64,000 nucleotides of DNA from Sphingobacteriales bacterium (GCA_004144185.1 SEFP01000002.1:1-64000), one strand, 5' to 3'; positions 42,731 to 52,349 are shown, counted from the stretch's first letter. The notes: generated by a model not told the origin, from the letters alone. Made by a program: numbers and translations.

Positions 42731-43633
42731 ATGAAAAAACTTTTTCTGGGCGTTACCGCAGCCACTGCCCTTCTCGCCAGCTGCCAATCCGACAAACCGC
42801 TTGATCTGAAGTTTCAGCTGCCACAGGGCGAAACCGTTCGCTACACGGCTGATATGAATCAGAACATCGACCAGACCGTGATGGGCAATGCTATGTCGAT
42901 CAAGCAGAATATGCTGTTTGGTATGCTGTACAAAGTAACCGGCGTGGAAGGCACCAACCGGATGGTCGACGTATCGTATGACCGGATCAAAATGGAAACC
43001 AACGCTGCCGGTCAGTCGCTGAAATACGACAGCAAAGACACTGCCGGGAACAATCCCGCACTGGCTATGCTGGGCGGAATGCTGGGCAAGACCTTCCGGA
43101 TGACGGTTTCGGAGCGCGGCCAGGTGCAGAAAGTAGAAGGCTTTGACGCCATCATCAACAGCATGGCCAATGATCCGGCCAATCCGAATGCCGCAGCCAT
43201 GCGTCAGCAGCTGGACCAGATGTTCTCCGACGATGCCGTGAAGCAAATGCTGGAGCAAAGCACGAATATCTATCCTGACAAAGCCGTAAAACCCGGCGAT
43301 ACCTGGACCAAAACCAGCACCACCAGTATGGGTCCGGTTTCATTGGAAATCGCCAACACCTACAAGCTCGAAAGCGCTACCGATAAAACGGCCCACGTTT
43401 CCAGCAACGCTGTCATCACCGGCAAATCGTCTACTGGTGCCGGCGCGATGCAGGGCATGACGGTGAATATGAAAGGCAAGCAGACCGGCAAGATGGACAT
43501 TGAGATCGCAACCGGTATCATGGAGAAAATGGATGTCAATCAGGATATCGAAGGCACCATCGAAATGCAGGACATGAAGATGCCGATGAAGATCAAAACC
43601 ACTGGTACCGTTACCGGCGAGAAAGTAAAATAA
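42731..43633 (+). CDS. DUF6263-like lipoprotein
   Basis: A 300-residue lipoprotein (TAATALLASCQSDKPLDL, lipid-modified Cys at about 19). The body resembles DUF6263: LKFQLPQGETVRYTADMNQN, then DDAVKQMLEQSTNIYPDKAV and KPGDTWTKTSTTSMGPV. It is rich in Met and Gln, without enzyme motifs. It is expected in the periplasm-facing envelope. It follows pth in the same direction and ends at a strong terminator. Confidence 0.8.
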   Translation: MKKLFLGVTAATALLASCQSDKPLDLKFQLPQGETVRYTADMNQNIDQTVMGNAMSIKQNMLFGMLYKVTGVEGTNRMVDVSYDRIKMETNAAGQSLKYDSKDTAGNNPALAMLGGMLGKTFRMTVSERGQVQKVEGFDAIINSMANDPANPNAAAMRQQLDQMFSDDAVKQMLEQSTNIYPDKAVKPGDTWTKTSTTSMGPVSLEIANTYKLESATDKTAHVSSNAVITGKSSTGAGAMQGMTVNMKGKQTGKMDIEIATGIMEKMDVNQDIEGTIEMQDMKMPMKIKTTGTVTGEKVK

Positions 43634-43685
43634 GCTGTTTTTTCAATAGTCCGGAACAGCAATCAGCTATCCGAGTTTCATAAAT

Positions 43686-43718
43686 AAAACAGGCCGCGCA
43701 TAATGCGCGGCCTGTTTT
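43686..43718. terminator. Bidirectional terminator
   Basis: Perfect 16-base inverted repeat AAAACAGGCCGCGCAT / ATGCGCGGCCTGTTTT with a one-base centre, between convergent genes. Confidence 0.9.
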
Positions 43719-43829
43719 ATTTAAAAGAGCACAGTTGTTTATCCAACAGCTGGAGTCCTTCCGGATGCTGTCTGTACAGGATTAGCGGCTGTAGTTAAGC
43801 GCTTATTTAATATCGGGACGCACGGATTC

Positions 43830-45347
43830 CTATGGTGCCGTTTTTAGAACGACCCACAACGCACCTCCTGCGGTGCTGTCCAGCCGACTAAGGCGGTATT
43901 GGGTGGCCAGTTGATCCGCCAGTTCTCTGTTGGAAATAATCGTATCACCAACCTTGAAGGCGACCGTGCTGTCTGAAACCGTTACCGTTTTGTTTTCGTA
44001 GTGTTCATAGACGTTTTTATAGAACGTAATTTCATCCAGATGGTGTGCAAAGCGGGCTGGCGTTGGTGGTATCAGCACATTGAAAGCCTTTATTTCCGGA
44101 TACCGGTCGTGGAAGATTTTTACGGCATCCGGTATAGTCTGGTGCGTATAGCCCGAATGGGGTTCATCTGCCAGTTCACCGGCTACATGGATAAAGCTGT
44201 TTTTAATAGTTATCCCTGTTACAATCCACAACACACTGACGGCCACCAAACGCAAAGCAGAGGTTGTCTGTAAGGCCACCCTGGTAAGCGATCCTATTAC
44301 TAAAGCCAGTACAGCACACAGCAGTGGATAAACCGGCGCATCGTACCATTCCATCTTTACGGGTGGGACTGAGATAAACAGTAGGTAGGCGGCGGCTCCT
44401 GCAATCAGGGTAAGTACCCATTTTTTGAAAGGACCTTTCCGGAAACCCAGAAATGGAATCAAAAGCGCTGCCAGTAGCAGGATATACTCCTGGAATAAGG
44501 GGTCGTAGAAACGCTCAAAATAGTACGACCATTTAAAGTGAAGCCAGGGCTGTACATCCACACCCAGGCGGGTAAATTCGCTCCACCAGACAATGGCCCA
44601 ATAGCCCGGATCATACTGTTCCCGGATCAGGTAATAGGTTGAGCATAAGGCACTGAATGCTAAGATGCTTCCGACGGTGTAGTAGGAAAGAATCAAGGCT
44701 TTAAAACGCTGCCAGTAGAAACATCCAATGACGAGAAGCGTCGGAAGGATCAGCAGGACCGCAGTGGATTTGGTCAGAAACCCTGCATAAAAAAGTGCAG
44801 TCAGAACTGCATAATCCCTGGGTCGTACGGATGTTTTCCGGAGACAGTCTATCCAGTGCAGGGTGATCCAGGTGGTCCAGAATACCAGCACCCCATCCAG
44901 ATCACCCGTCAGAAACACATGGTGCCGGATCAGGCCCTCCGTGGTGAGGCAGAACAAAGAGGCCAGCAAACCGGGAAAGATGGAGTCCGTGAACCGATAC
45001 AGAAAAACCACCAAAAGCACCAGAACGCCAACAAGCGCTAAATAGGTGGGAAGCCGGACCGAAAGCTCACTGAATCCCAGGGAAGTGCCGGCAGCGGCCT
45101 GCATCCACAGCACCAGAGGAGGTTTCGTGTTGTGATGATCAATCGTATCCGCTACGGTGTACACCAGATACTGTCCATGCTTCACCATATCCAGAGCATT
45201 ATTCGCATACAGCGCTTCATCCCATAGATGAACCGGTCCTTGCACAGAACGAGAGATGATAAACCACAACAAGCCGATCAGAACACCTATCAGTATCCCT
45301 TTCAAAACCATCCTGCCTGTTGAACTGCGAAGAATTTTGTATGTCAT
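43830..45347 (-). CDS. GT39-type membrane glycosyltransferase
   Basis: A 505-residue polytopic protein related to ArnT/PMT. After a first helix (VLKGILIGVLIGLLWFIIS) the loop VHLWDEALYANNALDMVKHG carries the acidic residues expected of the catalytic site, then HHNTKPPLVLWMQAAAGTSL and ELSVRLPTYLALVGVLVLLV. Many hydrophobic helices follow. The start at 45347 (MTYKILRSS) is preferred; the frame stays open to 45473. It is a second member of this class in the window, beside the one at 29.2 kb. Its sugar and target are unknown. Confidence 0.85.
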   Translation of the reverse strand: MTYKILRSSTGRMVLKGILIGVLIGLLWFIISRSVQGPVHLWDEALYANNALDMVKHGQYLVYTVADTIDHHNTKPPLVLWMQAAAGTSLGFSELSVRLPTYLALVGVLVLLVVFLYRFTDSIFPGLLASLFCLTTEGLIRHHVFLTGDLDGVLVFWTTWITLHWIDCLRKTSVRPRDYAVLTALFYAGFLTKSTAVLLILPTLLVIGCFYWQRFKALILSYYTVGSILAFSALCSTYYLIREQYDPGYWAIVWWSEFTRLGVDVQPWLHFKWSYYFERFYDPLFQEYILLLAALLIPFLGFRKGPFKKWVLTLIAGAAAYLLFISVPPVKMEWYDAPVYPLLCAVLALVIGSLTRVALQTTSALRLVAVSVLWIVTGITIKNSFIHVAGELADEPHSGYTHQTIPDAVKIFHDRYPEIKAFNVLIPPTPARFAHHLDEITFYKNVYEHYENKTVTVSDSTVAFKVGDTIISNRELADQLATQYRLSRLDSTAGGALWVVLKTAP

Positions 45348-45452
45348 GTTACGGGCTCGGTTGCTGAATCTATAATCCTCTTCATCAGTATTGGATGGGT
45401 CATCAAGAATACAACATACTAGTTTTATCTTAATCGGTATCGCTCTTTCCCA

Positions 45453-45482
45453 AAAAGGGTCGTGCATACACACGACCCTTTT
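45453..45482 (-). terminator. Terminator after guaB
   Basis: Inverted repeat AAAAGGGTCGTG / CACGACCCTTTT with a 6-base loop. Confidence 0.85.
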
Positions 45483-45503
45483 GGATTCTTTGATATTGAT
45501 GGG

Positions 45504-46973
45504 CTAGCGGCTGTAGTTAGGCGCTTCTTTGGTGATCACCACATCATGCGGGTGACTTTCGGCCATACTGGCTGGTGTGATGCGGACAAACTGTGCGTCT
45601 TCCTGTAAGGTCTTGATGTCTTTGGCACCGCTGTAGCCCATCCCTGCGCGCAGACCACCTACAAACTGTTGAACCACTTCAGACAGGTTGCCTTTGTAAG
45701 GAACCCGGCCTACAATGCCTTCCGGAACCAACTTTTTGATATCAGCTTCCACATCCTGAAAATAGCGGTCGCTGCTGCCTTCTTTCATGGCTTCCACCGA
45801 GCCCATGCCCCGGTAGCTTTTAAACTTCCGGCCTTCATAGATAATCGTTTCGCCCGGGCTTTCTTCTGTACCGGCAAAAATGCTGCCGGCCATCACACAA
45901 CTGGCGCCAGCTACAATCGCCTTAACCAGATCGCCGGTGTACCGGATACCACCATCCGCAATCACCGGAATGCCGGCTTTTTTCAAGGCCTGGGCGGCTT
46001 CCATAATCGCTGTCAGTTGTGGCGCACCGGCACCAGTAACCACCCGTGTAGTACAGATCGAACCCGGTCCTACCCCAACCTTTACAGCATCGGCTCCGGC
46101 ATCGGCCAGCGCCTTGGCACCAGAGGCGGTTGCAATATTACCGGCGATTACCGGCAGGTTTTTAAAGGCTTTTTTGACTCGTTTTACCGTATCGATCACG
46201 CCTTTGCTGTGACCGTGCGCCGAGTCGAGAGTAATCAGATCTACCCCGGCAGCTACCAGTGCTTCTACACGGTCGAGGACATCGGCTGTAATCCCGACGG
46301 CTGCACCGGCCAGCAGACGTCCCCGGTTATCTTTGGCGGCGTTGGGGTGACTTTTCAGCTGGATGATGTCCCGGAACGTAATCAGACCCATCAGGTGCCC
46401 TTTCTTATTGACGATGGGCAGCTTTTCAATCTTGTACTGCTCCAGAATTTTTTCAGCTTTGGCCATGGTCGTGCCTTCCGGTGCGGTCACCAGATTCTCG
46501 ACCGTCATCGCTTCGCGCACCATGCGGCTGTTGTCTTTTTCAAAGCGCAGGTCGCGGTTGGTCAGGATGCCGACCAGTTTTCCGGAAACGTCAATCACCG
46601 GAATGCCGCCGATACCGTGTTCACGCATCAGCCGGCGGGCTTCCCCTACGCTGGCTTCCGGATGCAGGGTCAGCGGATCGGAAATCACTCCGGATTCAAA
46701 ACGCTTGACACGGGTCACCTCAGCCGCCTGCTTTTCGGTGCTCATGTTTTTGTGAATGATCCCGATGCCGCCTTCGCGGGCGAGCGCAATGGCCAGACGC
46801 GACTCGGTAACCGTATCCATTGCAGCGGATACGAGCGGGATGTTCAGCGTAATGTCGCGGGTGATGCGGGTCGTGAGTGAGACCTCGCGGGGCAGGACCT
46901 CACTGTAAGCGGGTACCAGCAATACATCGTCGAAGGTGAGGCCTTCTCCGTAAAACTTAGATTTTGCAGCCAT
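45504..46973 (-). CDS. guaB: IMP dehydrogenase
   Basis: A 489-residue enzyme of GTP synthesis that oxidises IMP to XMP. N-terminal barrel: [40 protein letters not shown]. Two CBS domains follow (about 90-220). The catalytic Cys is in [15 protein letters not shown], and the flap has [20 protein letters not shown]. The start at 46973 ([11 protein letters not shown]) is chosen because a perfect -7 box (46977-46984) would lie inside the longer frame starting at 47000. The box is three bases from the ATG, so the mRNA is probably leaderless. Confidence 0.97.
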   Translation of the reverse strand: MAAKSKFYGEGLTFDDVLLVPAYSEVLPREVSLTTRITRDITLNIPLVSAAMDTVTESRLAIALAREGGIGIIHKNMSTEKQAAEVTRVKRFESGVISDPLTLHPEASVGEARRLMREHGIGGIPVIDVSGKLVGILTNRDLRFEKDNSRMVREAMTVENLVTAPEGTTMAKAEKILEQYKIEKLPIVNKKGHLMGLITFRDIIQLKSHPNAAKDNRGRLLAGAAVGITADVLDRVEALVAAGVDLITLDSAHGHSKGVIDTVKRVKKAFKNLPVIAGNIATASGAKALADAGADAVKVGVGPGSICTTRVVTGAGAPQLTAIMEAAQALKKAGIPVIADGGIRYTGDLVKAIVAGASCVMAGSIFAGTEESPGETIIYEGRKFKSYRGMGSVEAMKEGSSDRYFQDVEADIKKLVPEGIVGRVPYKGNLSEVVQQFVGGLRAGMGYSGAKDIKTLQEDAQFVRITPASMAESHPHDVVITKEAPNYSR

Positions 46974-46976
46974 GTG

Positions 46977-46984
46977 CAAAGTTA
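46977..46984 (-). promoter_or_regulatory. -7 promoter element before guaB
   Basis: Minus-strand TAACTTTG, perfect consensus, three bases before the ATG. Two TTG sequences upstream could serve as the -33 element. Confidence 0.65.
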
Positions 46985-47076
46985 ATGGTGAAGGACCCAA
47001 TTTCTCAACGGGTTCTTGATTCCTTCACATACCCTTATTCATTCCTTCCAAAATGAAGCCTCCAAAAACGTTTCCG

Positions 47077-48270
47077 TCAGCTCCGAACGGCCTTCCGGAT
47101 GCTGTTCCGGATCTGGACCCAGACGATTGCCACCACCACTCCCCAGACCGCAACAATCGGCCAGCCAATCCAGGACGGCCAGTAGACACCCGTAGGCGTC
47201 AATAGTCCGGAAGCGACTGCGTTCAAGCCTACCGCAACTGCCAGCGCCAGTCCTAGTACCAATAATGCACCGGGCAGAAACTTCTTCGTCACGAAACCCG
47301 CCAGCCCGGACGGGCTGTAACCGATTTCCCGCAATAGCCGCAAGCTGTCGGTGGCACGGGCCAGCACCAGTTGAATGATCAGAATAAACAGCGTGAGTCC
47401 GGAAAACAACAGCACCAGCGCCAGTACGCCCATCCCGATTGAAATTCCGTTTACGACTGTTCGTAGCGTGCTGAGCCGTTGATTCTCACCACCGACTTCA
47501 TACTGGTGTGCTTTAAGCCACTGCACCAGCGCCGGATCGGCCGGGTCTTTGGCACGGACCAGCAGTCGCGCGGGTGCCGGAGGTGGAATGGCAAACCGCT
47601 GGTGCATTGCATCCAGAAATGCCTGTGGCACCAGCACCGAGGTGATCCGATCGGAGAAGCCAACGATTTGTCCCCGCATGGGAACGGCATTGCCCCCATT
47701 TCCCAGCATCAGGTTAAACCCGATTGCCTTGACAGCATTTTCAGAGAGCTGTGGCAATCCTTGGGTGGGGGCAAAGACGTAATTGTAGGTGCGCAAAAAC
47801 TCTTTGGCCAGAATAATCGGCACATCCCCCTGCCCGGCTGTCCACGCCCAGTTTTCCGGAATCGAATCCAGCATCCGGTCTGGTACGGCTTCCAAAAACA
47901 GCATGGTTGAAAAGCCCAGTGCTCCGCCCAGCGATGCACTCACCGGAAACGCCGCCTGCGTTAGTTTCCCGACTTCTTCAACCCCCGGTGCACCCTGAAT
48001 GGCGGTAATGTCCACATCCGAAAAGCGAACTTTTCCGGAAGCACCCATATCCGCATCCGTGATGGTGCGCGAGACCGTAAAATACCCGCTACCCAGCGCG
48101 TCGGTGCCGTTGCTACCCTGAAGCGCCGCCCGGAAATTCCACCACATAGTGCCTGCCAGCAGCAGAAACAAGGTTCCCAGAAATAAAGCGATAGCGGCCC
48201 CCACCCGACGTGTGGCACCATTCCCTGTCAGCAGCAATCGTTGCAGCAGTGGTGTTCCGGAAGCATTCAT
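47077..48270 (-). CDS. FtsX-like ABC transporter permease
   Basis: A 397-residue permease. One transmembrane helix near the N-terminus (GAAIALFLGTLFLLLAGTMW), a large extracytoplasmic domain (about 50-265), then three further helices (VLALVLLFSGLTLFILIIQL, and two near the C-terminus), the layout of FtsX/MacB-like permeases. The GYSPSGLAGFVTKKFLPGAL loop after the second helix is typical. It overlaps the upstream ATPase gene by 4 bp, so both make one exporter of unknown substrate, perhaps a lipoprotein or peptide. Confidence 0.8.
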   Translation of the reverse strand: MNASGTPLLQRLLLTGNGATRRVGAAIALFLGTLFLLLAGTMWWNFRAALQGSNGTDALGSGYFTVSRTITDADMGASGKVRFSDVDITAIQGAPGVEEVGKLTQAAFPVSASLGGALGFSTMLFLEAVPDRMLDSIPENWAWTAGQGDVPIILAKEFLRTYNYVFAPTQGLPQLSENAVKAIGFNLMLGNGGNAVPMRGQIVGFSDRITSVLVPQAFLDAMHQRFAIPPPAPARLLVRAKDPADPALVQWLKAHQYEVGGENQRLSTLRTVVNGISIGMGVLALVLLFSGLTLFILIIQLVLARATDSLRLLREIGYSPSGLAGFVTKKFLPGALLVLGLALAVAVGLNAVASGLLTPTGVYWPSWIGWPIVAVWGVVVAIVWVQIRNSIRKAVRS

Positions 48271-48905
48271 AGCTGAAAGAGTTGAGTGGCTGGAAAAATC
48301 GGATTGGCATCCAGTTCGGCGTACAGAATGCCAGCGTTGCGTTGCGCTGCAACCTCTAGAATCAGGTTCAGTGCCGCCTCCGTATTGCGGGCATCCAGGT
48401 GCGAAAACGGCTCATCGAGCAACAGCCACTGAAAGTCCGGAATCAGTGCGCGCAGAATCGCCGTGCGCTGTTGCTCGCCATACGAAAGCAGTTTGGCAGG
48501 GGTATCGCGCCGGTGGGCCAGCCCCAGACGGTTCAGCCAGGTTTCGATGGTTGCATCGGTTTCCGGAGCACCAAGCGCCTTTTTAATCAGCAGATTTTCC
48601 CAGAGGGTGAGTTCACCAAACAGCCGCAAATCCTGAAACACTACCGACAGCGGTCCCGCCCGCAGCAACGCTTTGGTTTCAGCAGTTGCCTTCAGCCAGT
48701 CGGTTGTGTCCCAGAAAATGGCTCCGGAAGCATCGTTGCGGAGTCCGTACAACAAGTGAATCAGACTGGTTTTGCCGGTTCCGGAGGGTGCCTGTACAAA
48801 GAGCCGATCGCCCGGTACGAAGCGACGTTCCTGTCCCCAGATTTCGGACGATCGGGAGGCCGACGCCAGGTAGTGGGAGTGCAACTGTTGCAGGATCAGA
48901 TCCAT
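48267..48905 (-). CDS. ABC transporter ATP-binding protein
   Basis: A 212-residue ATPase with Walker A QAPSGTGKTSLIHLL, the Q-loop LSVVFQDLRLFGELTLWENL, signature LLSYGEQQRTAILRAL, Walker B WLLLDEPFSHLD and an H-loop-like end. The signature reads LSYGE, not the common LSGGQ; in an otherwise complete domain this suggests a divergent member. It is upstream of the permease in one operon and overlaps it by 4 bp. Confidence 0.85.
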   Translation of the reverse strand: MDLILQQLHSHYLASASRSSEIWGQERRFVPGDRLFVQAPSGTGKTSLIHLLYGLRNDASGAIFWDTTDWLKATAETKALLRAGPLSVVFQDLRLFGELTLWENLLIKKALGAPETDATIETWLNRLGLAHRRDTPAKLLSYGEQQRTAILRALIPDFQWLLLDEPFSHLDARNTEAALNLILEVAAQRNAGILYAELDANPIFPATQLFQL

Positions 48906-48989
48906 AAGAGGCTGTGGAAAATTCGGTACAAGGTAAACCCGGCAGGATTTTGCTTGTTGTAGGGTGAGCTTTTATTTTCATTCAGCCCA

Positions 48990-50765
48990 ATGATTCAACG
49001 GATTTTCGATATTGTAGCCCAACGCGCGGCCCAGACGCCTACCGAAACCTTATTTGCACACAAAGAAGACGGCACCTGGCAGGAATGGACCGCCCAGGCC
49101 TGCTGGACACAGGCCCTGCAGCTGGCCGCGGGACTTCAGTCGCTGGGACTTCGGGGCAGCATTACAGAAGCCGTAGAAGCGCGGGAGAAAATTGTGATCA
49201 TCTCCCCCAGCCGTCCTGAATGGATCATCACGGACATCGGGGTTCAAATGAGTGGTGCGATTCTGACGCCGCTCTACCCTACGATGCAGCCCTCGGAGCT
49301 TCAGTTTATTCTTAAAGAAACCGGGGTTAGATATGTCTTTCTGTCCGGAAAAGATACCTACCGGCGTTTTGGCCCAATCCTTCAGGAAACAGAGGGCATC
49401 GAAGCCATTTTCACCTTCGATCCGGTGGAAGGCCTTCGGAGCTGGACCGAACTGATGCATGTGAATCAAACGCTTCCGGAACAGCAGTTGCAGACCATTC
49501 CCGCCGATTCGGTGGCCACCATCATCTATACCTCCGGAACGACCGGCGAACCTAAAGGGGTGATGCTGACGCACCGGAACATCTGTGCGAATATTTTACA
49601 GGCCATGCCGTCGTTTACGTTTGCCGAACCCGGCAAGCGGGCGTTGAGCTTTCTGCCGCTCAACCATGTGTTTGAACGCACGATTTCCTACCTCTACCTG
49701 CATGGCGGACTGAGTATCTGGTATGCGGAAGGACTGGAGACCATCGGCGACAACCTCAAAGAAGTGGCACCGATTGTGTTTTCGACGGTACCGCGTTTGC
49801 TGGAGAAGGTCTATGAAAAGCTGGTCGCCAAAGGCCTCGAACTAACCGGCACCAAACGAAAAATCTACTTCTGGGCGATGGACCTGGCCCGTGCGTATGA
49901 CAATGCCCGTTCCGGAAGCTTCGGTTACCGGATGAAGCTGGCACTGGCCGACCGGTTGGTACTTTCCAAATGGCGGGCCGCGCTGGGTGGCAACATCCGG
50001 GCGATTGTATGCGGATCGGCAGCGCTACAAACGCGGCTCAACCGTATTTTCTCGGCTACCGGAATGGTGGTTATGGAAGGGTATGGACTGACTGAGGCCT
50101 CTCCGTTTATTTCCTGTAACCGCTACGAATCGGAGGGCCGCCGCATCGGAACCATCGGGCCGGTACTGGATGGGATCGAAGCCAAACTTTCAGACGACGG
50201 CGAAATCCTGGTTCGCGGCGAAAACATCATGCAGGGCTACTATAAACGTCCGGAACAAACGGCGGAGGTGTTGCAGGACGGCTGGCTGCACACCGGCGAT
50301 ATCGGTACCTGGGTAGAAGGCCGGTTTTTGAAGATTACCGACCGTAAGAAGGAGATATTCAAGAACTCGGGCGGTAAATATATTGCCCCCCAACCCATCG
50401 AAAACAAGCTGCGGGAAAGCCCATATATCGAACAGATCATGATTTTCGGAGCCGGCGAGAAGTACGTGAGTGCCCTGATTGTACCGGCATTCGGGCGCAT
50501 CCGCAAATGGCTGGCTGATCAAAACCATCCGGTTCCGGAAACCGCCGCCGAACTGATTGCCCGTCCCGAGGTCAAGCAGTTGCTTAAAAAGCAGATCGAC
50601 TGGTTGAGCGCTGATTTTTCGTCGGTAGAACGCGTGAAAAAATTTACGTTGCTGCTACATGAATGGACCGCCGAACAAGGCGAACTGACGCCGTCCCTGA
50701 AGTTGCGACGTAAGATCATCGAACAGCGGTATGCCGCTGACATTGCCGCTTTGTACAGCACCTAA
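48990..50765 (+). CDS. Long-chain acyl-CoA ligase
   Basis: A 591-residue AMP-binding enzyme that activates fatty acids. The phosphate loop IIYTSGTTGEPKGVMLTHRN is intact, as are LPLNHVFERTISYLYLHGG, the linker motif YGLTEASPFISCNRYESEGR and WLHTGDIGTWVEGRFLKITD, with the adenylate lysine region DRKKEIFKNSGGKYIAPQPI. Length and order match bacterial FadD-type long-chain ligases. It is a single gene in front of the TolQ/TolR pair. Confidence 0.93.
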   Translation: MIQRIFDIVAQRAAQTPTETLFAHKEDGTWQEWTAQACWTQALQLAAGLQSLGLRGSITEAVEAREKIVIISPSRPEWIITDIGVQMSGAILTPLYPTMQPSELQFILKETGVRYVFLSGKDTYRRFGPILQETEGIEAIFTFDPVEGLRSWTELMHVNQTLPEQQLQTIPADSVATIIYTSGTTGEPKGVMLTHRNICANILQAMPSFTFAEPGKRALSFLPLNHVFERTISYLYLHGGLSIWYAEGLETIGDNLKEVAPIVFSTVPRLLEKVYEKLVAKGLELTGTKRKIYFWAMDLARAYDNARSGSFGYRMKLALADRLVLSKWRAALGGNIRAIVCGSAALQTRLNRIFSATGMVVMEGYGLTEASPFISCNRYESEGRRIGTIGPVLDGIEAKLSDDGEILVRGENIMQGYYKRPEQTAEVLQDGWLHTGDIGTWVEGRFLKITDRKKEIFKNSGGKYIAPQPIENKLRESPYIEQIMIFGAGEKYVSALIVPAFGRIRKWLADQNHPVPETAAELIARPEVKQLLKKQIDWLSADFSSVERVKKFTLLLHEWTAEQGELTPSLKLRRKIIEQRYAADIAALYST

Positions 50766-50899
50766 ACAGCTTATTAAACACCAATCTGTCTTCTGAAAGA
50801 TCCGCTTGAAAGGTGTTGGATGCGCGTATACAATCCGCTGCACGAAACTGGATTGCAGGTAGCAGGCAAGGAATCCCGGCGCGCTCCAACCGGAACCCT

Positions 50900-50907
50900 T
50901 ATTTTTG
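50900..50907 (+). promoter_or_regulatory. -7 promoter element before tolQ
   Basis: TATTTTTG, perfect consensus. It excludes the start at 50905 and supports the GTG at 50941. Confidence 0.6.
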
Positions 50908-50940
50908 GCGTTTTCACGCTTCAAAATCTCTTTCCTGCCC

Positions 50941-51642
50941 GTGCATTTTTTCCTGTTTCAGGTGGATACGGTCGCTACGGCGGTCTCCACTGCGCCTGCT
51001 GGTGAAAGCCTTTCGCTCTGGTACCTGCTTAAAGAAGGCGGCGTACTGATGATTCCGCTGGCGCTGTGCTCCTTGGCGCTGGTGTACCTGTTTTTCGAAC
51101 GATTTATGGTGATCCGGAAAGGTGGCAGCTATGATCCGTTTTTCATGGTGCGTATCCGCGAATATTTGCAGGAAGGCAATCTGGGAGCAGCCCGCTCGCT
51201 GGCCAAAACCACTCCCGGCCCGGTGGCCCGGATGATCGGTAAAGGACTGAGCCGCTACGGTCGTACACCTGAGCAGGTCGAAAAAGCGATGGAAGCCACG
51301 GGTAAGCAGGAAATCTACACTTTAGAGAAAAACCTGGGGATTCTCAACACCATCTCGCGCATTGCACCCATTTTCGGATTTCTGGGCACCATCGCAGGGA
51401 TGATTGTGTTGTTTTACAACATCCAGCACGTAGGCTTTTCACTCGATGCGATTGCCGGTGGCATCTATACCAAAATGATTACTTCGGCTGTAGGTTTAAT
51501 TATTGGTTTGCTGGCGTACCTGGCTTATGATTTCCTCAATACGCAGGTCTCCAAGATCACCAACCGTATGGAAGCCGCCGGAGCCGATCTGCAGGACGCG
51601 TTTCTCGAATTTCCGGCTGATAACCCCCGTATTGTCGGATGA
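50941..51642 (+). CDS. TolQ/ExbB-type proton channel protein
   Basis: A 233-residue MotA/TolQ/ExbB-family membrane protein. Transmembrane helices: an N-terminal segment around LLKEGGVLMIPLALCSLALV, and two later (IAPIFGFLGTIAGMIVLFYN and MITSAVGLIIGLLAYLAYDF). The GLSRYGRTPEQVEKAMEA and TLEKNLGILNTISRIAP regions are standard. It partners with the ExbD/TolR protein that overlaps it by 4 bp, using the proton gradient to energise outer-membrane functions. The start is GTG 50941: a perfect -7 box at 50900-50907 makes the upstream TTG at 50905 impossible. Confidence 0.9.
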   Translation: MHFFLFQVDTVATAVSTAPAGESLSLWYLLKEGGVLMIPLALCSLALVYLFFERFMVIRKGGSYDPFFMVRIREYLQEGNLGAARSLAKTTPGPVARMIGKGLSRYGRTPEQVEKAMEATGKQEIYTLEKNLGILNTISRIAPIFGFLGTIAGMIVLFYNIQHVGFSLDAIAGGIYTKMITSAVGLIIGLLAYLAYDFLNTQVSKITNRMEAAGADLQDAFLEFPADNPRIVG

Positions 51643-52046
51643 ACCTGAGAAAAACCCTGCGCGCCGAGGAAGGCGGACACAGCTCTGCCCTGAACGACAT
51701 TCTGTTTATCCTATTGTTCTTTTTCCTGATCATCTCTACCCTTGCCAACCCGAATCTGGTGAAGGTGAGTTTGCCGAAAGCGGCGTCCGACACCAAAGCG
51801 CGGCAAACGGTTGTGGTAACGGTCGATTCGACCCGTAATTTCTTTGTGGGGACCCGGCCGGTCGCCAAAGACTCCTTGCTTTCCGGAATCGAAGCCGCCG
51901 TGCGGAAAAGCGGCGATGCCGAACCTACCGTAGTCATCAACGGCGACGAGAACAGCCGTCACGGCGACATTCTGGAAGTGCTGAAGGCCGCTAAGTCGCA
52001 AGGCTATCGGGTGGTGGTTTCGGTAGAGAACAGCAGCCGGCAATAA
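51639..52046 (+). CDS. TolR/ExbD-type protein
   Basis: A 135-residue ExbD/TolR. A single transmembrane helix follows a short cytoplasmic end (LNDILFILLFFFLIISTLAN), with the functional Asp near its start (residue about 19), then the periplasmic domain with VKVSLPKAASDTK and EPTVVINGDENSRHGDILEV. It overlaps tolQ by 4 bp. No TolA- or TonB-like third gene follows, so the energy-transducing partner must lie elsewhere. Confidence 0.9.
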   Translation: MNLRKTLRAEEGGHSSALNDILFILLFFFLIISTLANPNLVKVSLPKAASDTKARQTVVVTVDSTRNFFVGTRPVAKDSLLSGIEAAVRKSGDAEPTVVINGDENSRHGDILEVLKAAKSQGYRVVVSVENSSRQ

Positions 52047-52120
52047 TACCTGCGTTCCGGAAGCGCTTGCGTGCGTTTTCAACACTTGTCTTCAACCCCA
52101 AAAGGATACGTAAGCACCTG

Positions 52121-52272
52121 TCATCAGACTGTTCTTCGACAGTGTCAGGGTATCAAGCTAATGTTTTTTGTGTAAGCAACTGGCAGGCTGTTCTTCGACA
52201 AGCTCAGAATGACGTTGAAGCCCGCATAAAATAAGTCCAACTAAAAGCCCTTCGACAAGCTCAGGGTGACAA
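52121..52272. repeat. Three copies of a TTCGACAAGCTCAG-type intergenic repeat
   Basis: Copy A (52121-52150) has GACTGTTCTTCGACAGTGTC, copy B (52181-52214) GGCTGTTCTTCGACAAGCTC and copy C (52247-52272) AGCCCTTCGACAAGCTCAGG. They share the core (C)TTCGACAnnnTCAG. The reverse complement of this core is also seen in the 25.7-kb repeat patch. Similar sequences are scattered through many bacterial genomes; function unknown. Confidence 0.6.
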
Positions 52273-52349
52273 CGCGCATAAACACCCTGTTGCTGTTCTT
52301 TTTAAAAACAATCCACTCCTCCCCTGTCTTTCCGGAAAATTGCTCTCCC

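Noticed and set aside
45669-46880. 403-codon open frame opposite IMP dehydrogenase
   Set aside because: Antisense shadow, no recognisable domain and no promoter.
46974-47000. Longer start for IMP dehydrogenase at 47000
   Set aside because: A perfect -7 promoter box lies inside this extension, and the family starts at the ATG at 46973.
52266-52349. RecG start at GTG 52266
   Set aside because: It falls inside a repeat element, and the extra 28 residues do not resemble RecG.
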